From NCBI GenBank assembly GCA_003242195.1, contig QGUQ01000155.1, positions 1-5,068 of the forward strand: a stretch of DNA of 5,068 nucleotides, read 5' to 3'. The translations under genes and the position numbers were made by a program. Numbering within the stretch: the first letter of the stretch is position 1; the number at the start of each line of letters is the position of its first letter. The stretch is from Bacillota bacterium (lineage in GTDB: Bacteria > Bacillota > Sulfobacillia > Thermaerobacterales > Thermaerobacteraceae). Under the pieces are notes generated by a model. It worked only from the letters and a program-made list of their open reading frames with translations. It had not been told where the DNA came from and did no database searches. Shown here piece after piece: positions 1-4,357 of this stretch.

Positions 1-357
1 CATGCCGGCCAGGCGGCTTGCGAGGAACTGCTGGCCGACGCCGAGCCGCCCACGGCCCTGTTCGCAGCCTCCGAGGTGCTGGCCGCGGCCGCCCTGGAGG
101 TGCTGGAGAAGCGCGGCCTGCGGGTTCCCGACGACGTGGCCGTAGTAGGTTTCGGCGACGGGCCGCTGGCCCGAGCCGTGCGACCGCGGTTGACGACGGT
201 GGCCCCGCCCGTGGCCGAGATGGCGCGGGCAGCCGCCCTTCGCCTGGCCGAACTGGCCCAGTCCGGCACGCCGGCCGGGGAGCGGAGGGTCGAGCCGGAG
301 CGACTGCCGCCCCGCCTGATCATCCGCGCGTCCTGTGGCAGGAGCGCCGCCCGGTGA
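1..357 (+). CDS. LacI/GalR-family transcriptional regulator, C-terminal part (5' truncated by window edge)
   Basis: The reading frame is open from base 1 and ends at a TGA at 355-357, giving the last 118 residues of a protein. These match the end of the periplasmic-binding-protein-like effector domain of LacI/GalR regulators. Visible in order are the PPTALFAASEVLAAAAL segment (the usual 'PTAvfaaND..A.Gal' stretch), then GLRVPDDVAVVGFGDGPLA, then RLTTVAPPVAEMARAAALRL, and a closing RLIIRASC resembling the usual 'LIvReS'. The N-terminal helix-turn-helix that would bind DNA lies outside the window, so the operator and target genes cannot be inferred. Such proteins usually sense a sugar or nucleoside. 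One oddity is that the canonical N-D of the effector pocket reads S-E here, and the 'GFDD' motif reads GFGD, so ligand preference may be unusual. The gene converges on the DUF3243 gene and is not part of the downstream operon. Family assignment is firm; ligand and regulon are unknown. Confidence 0.86.
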   Translation, partial: HAGQAACEELLADAEPPTALFAASEVLAAAALEVLEKRGLRVPDDVAVVGFGDGPLARAVRPRLTTVAPPVAEMARAAALRLAELAQSGTPAGERRVEPERLPPRLIIRASCGRSAAR

Positions 358-419
358 GGGCGGCTGGCGGGGGACGTCCGCACAAGACGTGTCCCTTCGA
401 TCCGAGGTGCTTCCAAGGT

Positions 420-447
420 GCGAGCCTCGGGCTTCCCCGAGGCTCGC
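420..447. terminator. Perfect 12-bp hairpin between convergent genes, likely bidirectional terminator
   Basis: Bases 420-431 (GCGAGCCTCGGG) are the exact reverse complement of 436-447, with a 4-nt loop CTTC. The hairpin sits in the 137-bp gap between the stops of the LacI-type gene (+) and the DUF3243 gene (-), where a shared terminator is expected. There is no T-tract on either side, so intrinsic termination is inferred from stem strength and position only. A second, imperfect stem (371-377 with 387-395, two-base bulge) lies closer to the LacI-type stop. Confidence 0.55.
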
Positions 448-477
448 GGTCACGGCTTGATCGCTTCCGGCATTCGT

Positions 478-515
478 GAACCTGGCAGCCGACGTCAGCC
501 GTCGACGCCAGGTTC
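478..515. terminator. Inverted repeat spanning the stop of the DUF3243 gene
   Basis: GAACCTGGC at 478-486 pairs exactly with GCCAGGTTC at 507-515. The intervening 20 nt contain a nested CGACG/CGTCG pair (490-494 with 500-504), so the whole element can fold as a longer interrupted stem. It covers the last codons and stop of the minus-strand gene. It could serve as a terminator or a 3'-end stabiliser for that transcript; no T-tract follows it. Function is inference. Confidence 0.3.
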
Positions 516-758
516 GCGCTGCACCAGCTTGACCAGCGAGCTGGCGATGGCCTCCTGCTCCTGCTGGTTGGCGACCTGCCACATCTCCTTCAGCAGGCGC
601 TGCTCCGGCGTGCGCGGGTTGACCGCCTGCGCAAGCCAGTCGCCGATCTCCTGGGCCCGGGCCTTGATCTCGTCCTGGGACATGCCGGCCGATTGGGCGG
701 CCCGAACCCGCTGGGACAGTTCCTGGGTAAACTGCTGGAACCGGTCCGTCACGGGCAT
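495..758 (-). CDS. ymfJ: DUF3243 family small protein (YmfJ-like)
   Basis: An 87-residue soluble protein with no signal peptide or membrane segment, predicted mostly helical and rich in Gln and Glu. It resembles the DUF3243 family of Bacillota, of which B. subtilis YmfJ (about 85 residues) is the member I recall. Recognisable parts are AGMS at residues 24-27, a central block with IGDWLAQAVNP (38-48) followed by EQRLLKEMW (52-60), and a C-terminal helix EQEAIASSLVKLVQ (67-80). The ATG start is set by a strong Shine-Dalgarno site (AAGGAGG on the minus strand, bases 767-773) eight bases upstream. No biochemical role is known to me for the family. In B. subtilis ymfJ lies downstream of ymfF-ymfH-ymfI; here it is divergent from the equivalent peptidase pair, so the link is kept but the operon is broken. 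Family assignment is good from motif recall; a profile search would confirm it. Confidence 0.85.
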   Translation of the reverse strand: MPVTDRFQQFTQELSQRVRAAQSAGMSQDEIKARAQEIGDWLAQAVNPRTPEQRLLKEMWQVANQQEQEAIASSLVKLVQREPGVDG

Positions 759-778
759 GGCGGGTCCCTCCTTCGGGT

Positions 779-816
779 CTGGCGGTAGTATCCGCGACCC
801 CTGGCGGCGGTATTCC
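779..816. repeat. Imperfect direct repeat in the divergent regulatory region
   Basis: CTGGCGG occurs at 779-785 followed by TAGTATCC, and again at 801-807 followed by CGGTATTCC. The copies begin 22 bases apart, close to two helical turns, between the divergent DUF3243 and M16 genes. This could be a regulator binding site, or the AT-richer tails could belong to promoter elements for either direction. I found no convincing -35/-10 pair here, so the role is open. Confidence 0.3.
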
Positions 817-893
817 TAACAAGCGGTGAATGAACCGGGTCCCACCCGCATGCCCGGGGCTCCCAGGGCCGGGGACCCCTTCGCCGCGTGGCG

Positions 894-925
894 GTGCGGG
901 ACAGGCGCGGGCGTGGTGCCCGCAC
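894..925 (+). promoter_or_regulatory. Competing leader hairpins just upstream of the M16 ribosome binding site
   Basis: CCCGCAC at 919-925 can pair with GTGCGGG at 894-900 (7 bp, 18-nt loop). Alternatively, GCCCGC at 918-923 can pair with GCGGGC at 907-912 (6 bp, 5-nt loop). The two pairings exclude each other, and both end at or a few bases before the Shine-Dalgarno run at 926-934. They may tune translation of the M16 operon, but in sequence this GC-rich short stems also arise by chance. Confidence 0.25.
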
Positions 926-934
926 GGGAGGAGG
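926..934 (+). promoter_or_regulatory. Ribosome binding site that sets the GTG start of the first M16 gene
   Basis: GGGAGGAGG lies ten bases before the GTG at 945. An in-frame GTG at 888 would give a 19-residue longer protein, but it has no comparable site upstream, and the extra residues are an Arg/Gly-rich low-complexity stretch. The downstream GTG at 957 is too far from the site. The start at 945 is therefore preferred. Confidence 0.8.
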
Positions 935-944
935 CGATGCGTCC

Positions 945-2255
945 GTGGAGGCGCAAGTGCGCGAGGTCCGGTCCGTGGGTGATCGCGTGTACGAGACGCG
1001 GGTCGGTCCCGGCCTCGAGGTCGTCGTCATCCCGCGGCCGGGCTACCGGAAGAAGTACGCCACCTATGCCACCCGTTACGGCTCCATCGACCAAGTCTTC
1101 GCGGACCCGGAGACGGGCGAGCCGGTCCGGGTCCCGGCGGGCGTCGCCCACTTCCTCGAGCACAAGATGTTCGACAAGCCGGACGGGAGCGTTCTCGAGC
1201 GCTTCGCGCGCCTGGGGGCCAGCGTCAACGCGTACACCGGCCAGTACTATACCGTCTACCTGTTCTCGGTCGTGGAGCCCTTCGAAGAGTGCCTGGAACT
1301 CCTGCTGGACTACGTGCAGGACCCGCAGTTCAGCCCCGAGAGCGTGCGCAAGGAACAGGGCATCATCGGCCAGGAGATCGCCACGGCCTACGACCACCCC
1401 GGGCACCGGCTCTATTACGACTTCCTAGGCGCCATGTACCGGGAGCACCCGGTGAGGGACTGGATCCTGGGCTCGCCCGAGTCCATCGCCACCATCACAC
1501 CCGAGCTGCTGTACCGGATCCACCGGACCTTCTACCACCCGGCCAACATGACGGTGTGCGTGGTGGGCGACGTGCAGCCGGAGCGGGTCGTGGAGATGGT
1601 CGCCCGGGACATGGAAGGGCGGAGGCTGCCGCCGCAGCCCCGTCCCCGGCGATTGCTCCCCGAGGAGGGACCCGACCTGGCACGGCCGCGCGTGGAGCGG
1701 CGTATGAGCGTTTCCCGTCCCTACGTCCAGTGGGGGGTCAAGCTGGGTGCCCTGCCCGAGGACGAACGCGGTCTGCGCGCTTCCGTCTTGGCGGATCTGG
1801 TGGCCGAGTGTCTCTTCGGGCGGCTTACCGGCTGGTACGAGGATCTGTACCGCCGCCACATCATCACCGACCGGTACTGGTACGGCCTGGAGGTGGTCCC
1901 CGGAGCTTCCCACTGGGAGGTCGGCGGTGAGACGGCCGATCCGGAGGCGTTCGGCGACGCCTGCGACCGCCGCCTGGGCCAGGCGCTCTCCGACGGGCTC
2001 GATCCCGCGCTGTTCGAGGCCGCGCGCCGCAAGGCGCTGGGCCAGGTGCTGGCGGTGCTGGACTCGCCCGAGGAACTGGCCCACGCCTTCCTCACCGATC
2101 GGTTCCTCGGCTGGGAATTTTACCGCCGTCCCGACATCCTGGCTTCGGTCACGGTGGAGGAGGCCGACGCCTGGCTGAGGGAGCACGCCGATCCCCGGAG
2201 GGCGGTGCGCGCGGCGGTGCTGCCACAAGGGCTGCCACAAGGAGGGAAGGGCTGA
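945..2255 (+). CDS. ymfH: M16 family zinc metallopeptidase, catalytic subunit (YmfH-like)
   Basis: With the GTG start at 945 the protein has 436 residues, close to the roughly 430 of B. subtilis YmfH. It has the two-domain layout of an M16B (insulinase/processing-peptidase) half-enzyme. The inverted zinc motif is intact in VAHFLEHKMF: His69 and His73 bind zinc and Glu72 is the catalytic base. The third ligand is Glu144 in GIIGQEIA, preceded seven residues earlier by the conserved Glu137. The GASVNAYT motif is at 91-98, and the YREHPVRDWILGSPESI and FYHPANM segments are typical of the group. The C-terminal domain lacks the Arg...Tyr pair that completes the M16 active site; the equivalent positions appear to be Tyr302 and Asp309. 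No signal peptide is visible, so it should act in the cytoplasm. It overlaps the next gene by one base (TGATG). Substrate is unknown; NCBI-style names tie YmfH/YmfF to EF-P 5-aminopentanol modification, which is recalled knowledge, not something the sequence shows. Confidence 0.92.
   Translation: MEAQVREVRSVGDRVYETRVGPGLEVVVIPRPGYRKKYATYATRYGSIDQVFADPETGEPVRVPAGVAHFLEHKMFDKPDGSVLERFARLGASVNAYTGQYYTVYLFSVVEPFEECLELLLDYVQDPQFSPESVRKEQGIIGQEIATAYDHPGHRLYYDFLGAMYREHPVRDWILGSPESIATITPELLYRIHRTFYHPANMTVCVVGDVQPERVVEMVARDMEGRRLPPQPRPRRLLPEEGPDLARPRVERRMSVSRPYVQWGVKLGALPEDERGLRASVLADLVAECLFGRLTGWYEDLYRRHIITDRYWYGLEVVPGASHWEVGGETADPEAFGDACDRRLGQALSDGLDPALFEAARRKALGQVLAVLDSPEELAHAFLTDRFLGWEFYRRPDILASVTVEEADAWLREHADPRRAVRAAVLPQGLPQGGKG
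2219..2242 (+). repeat. Perfect 12-bp tandem duplication at the end of the catalytic M16 gene
   Basis: The unit GCTGCCACAAGG occurs twice back to back (2219-2230, 2231-2242). It is in frame and encodes LPQG-LPQG within the last residues of the protein. The end of the second copy forms the start of the Shine-Dalgarno sequence AAGGAGGG (2239-2246) of the next gene. Replication slippage is the simplest origin. Confidence 0.9.
2239..2246 (+). promoter_or_regulatory. Ribosome binding site for the second M16 gene
   Basis: AAGGAGGG lies inside the last codons of the upstream gene, eight bases before the ATG at 2255. Together with the one-base TGATG overlap it indicates tightly coupled translation and roughly matched production of the two subunits. 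Confidence 0.85.
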
Positions 2256-3547
2256 TGGCCTTCGGCTTCCAGCGCCGCTCCTTGCGCGGGCTGAACCTGC
2301 ACGTCCTGCCCACGGACCGTTTCAAGCGGGTGACGGCCGTCCTGGTCTGGCAGGAAGAGCTCTCGGAAGAAACCGCCACCCCCTTTGCCCTGTTACCGCG
2401 GGTGCTGCGGCGGGGTAGCCGGCACCACCCCGCGCTGCCCGACCTGGAACGCGCCCTGGCCGGACTGTACGGCGCCAGCCTGACTGCCGGCGTCGAGAAG
2501 TTCGGCGACCGGCACGTGGCCACGCTGGCCATGACCTGGCCCGCGGCTCGCTACGTGCCTGAACGGGACGCCGGCAGCGGCCTCCTCGCCCGCGCCCTGG
2601 AGTTGCTCTTCGAGGTGCTGGCCGACCCTCTAAAAGAAGGGAGCGCCTTCCCCGCCGATCGAGTCGCCGAGGAGCGTCAGGCCCAAATCGAGCGCATCCG
2701 GGCCCTCGTCAACGACAAGCCTGCTTATGCCGTCAGGCGCTGCGTAGCGGCCATGTGTGCCGGCGAGCCCTACGGGGTCAGCGAACTGGGCGAACCCGAA
2801 CGGCTGGCGGCGCTGGACGGGAGCGCCCTGGCGGCCTTCCACCGTCGCCTTCTGGAAAGGAGCCCCCTGGATCTGTTCGTCCTGGGTGAGGTGGACCCGG
2901 ACGACCTGGCGGAGGCCGCGGGGCGGGTCCTGGAACGCCTGCCCGAAGGCCGCCGCCCGGCGGCCCTCCCGGCACCCGTGCTGCGGGCGGCCCGGGAGGA
3001 ACCGCAGCGGCTTGAGGAAACGCAACCGATGGAGCAGGGCTGGCTGATCCTGGGCATGCGGGCGGACATCGGCTTCGATCATCCCCTGCGGCCGGCCCTG
3101 GAGATGTACAATGGCATCCTGGGCGGGTTCGTCCACTCCAAGCTGTTCATGAACGTGCGCGAGCGGGCGAGCCTGGCCTATTCGGCCTTCTCCCGGCTGG
3201 TGCGGAGCAAGGGCCTGGTCCTGGCCATGGCCGGCATCGACCCGGCGAAGCGGCAGGAGGCGGAGGAGATCATGCTCCGCCAGGTGGAGGACACCCGGGC
3301 CGGGCGCATCAGCGACGACGAACTGGAGGCCACGCGCCGGTCGCTGATCGACCGCATTCGCTCGGACATGGACCGGCCCGCTGCCGTCATCCGTTCCGCC
3401 CTGGAGCGGGAAATCTTCGGGGGAGACGGAGACGCCGAGGAAGAGATCCGCGCCCTGTCCCAGGTGAGCAAGGACGACGTGCGGGAGGTGGCCCGGCGTG
3501 TCGAGCTGGACACGGTGTACTTCCTGCACGGGCCCGGGCGCCAGTGA
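2255..3547 (+). CDS. ymfF: M16 peptidase-like protein without zinc motif, partner subunit (YmfF-like)
   Basis: A 430-residue M16-fold protein resembling B. subtilis YmfF. The N-terminal domain has the family layout, with PFALLPRVLRRGS at 43-55 where the zinc motif should be, then LYGASL (71-76) in place of the GAxxNA segment. HXXEH is absent from the whole protein, so it should not bind catalytic zinc. The C-terminal domain is well preserved: LEMYNGILGG (282-291), SKLFMNVRERASLAYS (295-310) and DPAKRQEAEEIML. Arg302 and Tyr309 match in spacing the R/Y pair (seven apart) that M16 enzymes use to hold substrate opposite the zinc. It therefore looks like the substrate-binding half of a two-subunit protease with the upstream gene, similar in principle to mitochondrial processing peptidase or the Sphingomonas Sph2681/Sph2682 pair. 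No signal peptide is seen. A rare TTA codon (2393-2395) sits in the degenerate motif region. In B. subtilis ymfF precedes ymfH; here it follows. Confidence 0.9.
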   Translation: MAFGFQRRSLRGLNLHVLPTDRFKRVTAVLVWQEELSEETATPFALLPRVLRRGSRHHPALPDLERALAGLYGASLTAGVEKFGDRHVATLAMTWPAARYVPERDAGSGLLARALELLFEVLADPLKEGSAFPADRVAEERQAQIERIRALVNDKPAYAVRRCVAAMCAGEPYGVSELGEPERLAALDGSALAAFHRRLLERSPLDLFVLGEVDPDDLAEAAGRVLERLPEGRRPAALPAPVLRAAREEPQRLEETQPMEQGWLILGMRADIGFDHPLRPALEMYNGILGGFVHSKLFMNVRERASLAYSAFSRLVRSKGLVLAMAGIDPAKRQEAEEIMLRQVEDTRAGRISDDELEATRRSLIDRIRSDMDRPAAVIRSALEREIFGGDGDAEEEIRALSQVSKDDVREVARRVELDTVYFLHGPGRQ

Positions 3548-3640
3548 TGGCGTCGCCGCGGGCCTGCCCCCGGCCGCCGGGCGCCCCACCGGCTGTCCTC
3601 AAGGAGGCGGGGGGCCCATCTCCCGGAGGGGAGGAACCGG

Positions 3641-3967
3641 ATGGGGTGGAGGACGACCTGGCGCTCGCTGGGTGGCGCCGTGCTGGCGGGCCTGGCGGTG
3701 TCCGGCTTGACCGCCCTGGTGGTGTGGCTCTGGCCGGGGCCCTTCTCCCGCCGCGCCCTCAGCACGGCGCTGGCCCTGGAGACGGTGCTGGTGCTGGCGG
3801 CAAGCCTGAACTACTCCGGCTTTCTGTGGGGCCGTCGTACCTTTTTCGAATTGGTGACCGGGCAGCCGCAGCCGCCGCCGGAAGAACTGCAGCGGCGGGA
3901 CGCCTGGTACCTGTGGATGGTCGTCTTCGGGGCCACGCTGTTCGTCAGCTGGCTGGCGGTGGGCTAG
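3641..3967 (+). CDS. Small hypothetical membrane protein, two to three transmembrane segments
   Basis: A 108-residue protein I do not recognise with confidence. Hydrophobic stretches at about 10-31, 39-58 and 88-107 suggest three membrane helices, or two if the middle one is interfacial. Trp and Arg residues cluster at the N-terminus (WRTTWRS), which would favour a cytoplasmic N-terminus. A charged, proline-rich loop (QPQPPPEELQRRD, 75-87) lies before the last helix, and the protein ends two residues after it (AVG). The ATG is supported by a purine-rich site GGAGGGGAGG at 3625-3634, six bases upstream. It begins 93 bases after the second M16 gene on the same strand and could belong to that transcript. 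The layout loosely recalls small Bacillota membrane families such as DUF3899, but that is a guess. It is accepted as a gene because of its good ribosome binding site, coherent hydrophobic pattern and position. Confidence 0.7.
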   Translation: MGWRTTWRSLGGAVLAGLAVSGLTALVVWLWPGPFSRRALSTALALETVLVLAASLNYSGFLWGRRTFFELVTGQPQPPPEELQRRDAWYLWMVVFGATLFVSWLAVG

Positions 3968-4023
3968 GGGCGGGTGGTCCCGTGGGGCGACGGCAGGAGC
4001 CGGCCCCGGCACGGGCACCGGCG

Positions 4024-4032
4024 TGTTAGAAT
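4024..4032 (+). promoter_or_regulatory. Candidate extended -10 promoter element for tatAC
   Basis: TGTTAGAAT fits the extended -10 pattern TGnTATAAT with one mismatch and is a conspicuous AT-rich island in very GC-rich surroundings. No TTGACA-like -35 is present at the usual distance, which extended -10 promoters can tolerate. It is bracketed by CGTG (4022-4025) and CACG (4033-4036). It would place the tatA start about 85 bases downstream of transcription initiation. Confidence 0.4.
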
Positions 4033-4108
4033 CACGTAGGTGGTCGTTCGCCCAGGCAAGGAGCGATCCGGGCGCCGCCCGCCGAGCCCGGCGGCCGGCG
4101 TTCGCCCC

Positions 4109-4116
4109 GGGAGGTG
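4109..4116 (+). promoter_or_regulatory. Ribosome binding site that sets the TTG start of tatA
   Basis: GGGAGGTG ends seven bases before the TTG at 4124. This start gives MGQLGLPELLLIG, the expected TatA N-terminus directly before the membrane helix, so it decides between the TTG and the longer frame from 4040. Confidence 0.8.
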
Positions 4117-4123
4117 CCATCCC

Positions 4124-4354
4124 TTGGGTCAGTTGGGCTTGCCCGAGCTGTTGCTCATCGGCGCCGTCGCCCTGGTCTTGTTCGGCCCTGCCCGGCTTCC
4201 GGAACTGGGCCGGTCGTTGGGCCGGGCGATGCGCGAGTTCCGCGACGCGGTGCGCGGTGCCGGTGTTGACGACGAGGAGAAGCACAGCGCTGACGGTCAG
4301 TCCGGTGGCGAGGGCGCGGCGGGGGAGGACGGGCGCCGGCGGCCGGCCGGTTGA
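4124..4354 (+). CDS. tatA: Sec-independent twin-arginine translocase subunit TatA (TatA/E family)
   Basis: A 76-residue protein starting at a TTG. TatA oligomerises in the cytoplasmic membrane and, with TatC, lets folded proteins bearing twin-arginine signal peptides cross. The layout is textbook: a short N-terminus, one membrane helix (about residues 4-20, LGLPELLLIGAVALVLF) with the polar Glu8, the FGP hinge at 20-22, an amphipathic helix with LPELGRSLGRAMREF (25-39), and a disordered, charged Gly/Glu/Asp-rich tail (about 46-76). The length is within the usual TatA range. The absence of a separate TatB-like gene before tatC suggests a minimal TatAC system as in many Bacillota, in which one protein does both the TatA and TatB jobs. 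It ends three bases before the tatC start. Confidence 0.93.
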   Translation: MGQLGLPELLLIGAVALVLFGPARLPELGRSLGRAMREFRDAVRGAGVDDEEKHSADGQSGGEGAAGEDGRRRPAG

Positions 4355-4357
4355 GCG

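Larger units (their letters stand above)
3968..4123 (+). other. 156-bp spacer upstream of tatA
   Basis: No gene is supported here. It holds a short GC-rich inverted repeat (GCCG at 3999-4002 with CGGC at 4007-4010), an AT-rich island with an extended -10-like element at 4024-4032, and the tatA ribosome binding site at 4109-4116. An open frame from GTG at 4040 runs in phase into tatA, but it encodes Arg/Pro-rich sequence unlike any TatA N-terminus and is taken as untranslated leader. Confidence 0.5.

Noticed and set aside
18..479. Open frame of 153 codons overlapping the LacI-type fragment
   Set aside because: Arg/Gly/Ala-rich composition typical of an out-of-frame reading of GC-rich coding DNA; the overlapping frame has clear family motifs.
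888..944. Longer N-terminus of the first M16 gene from GTG 888
   Set aside because: No ribosome binding site upstream, Arg/Gly-rich low-complexity residues, and a strong site (926-934) correctly spaced for GTG 945.
816..1406. Minus-strand open frame of 196 codons opposite the first M16 gene
   Set aside because: Antisense shadow of a strongly recognisable gene; it also lies across the divergent regulatory region and has no recognisable motif.
2630..3589. Minus-strand open frame of 319 codons opposite the second M16 gene
   Set aside because: Length is explained by GC bias and few stop codons; the sequence lacks family motifs while the + strand encodes a clear M16 protein.
3601..3607. AAGGAGG resembling a ribosome binding site
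   Set aside because: No ATG, GTG or TTG follows at a usable distance; the gene downstream has its own site at 3625-3634.
3544..4029. Open frame of 161 codons overlapping the small membrane protein
   Set aside because: Low-complexity Gly/Pro/Ala composition and no proper ribosome binding site; the frame starting at 3641 has both a site and a coherent hydrophobic pattern.
4040..4123. 28-residue N-terminal extension of TatA
   Set aside because: Arg/Pro-rich and unlike any TatA N-terminus; the TTG at 4124 has a well-placed ribosome binding site and gives the canonical protein start.
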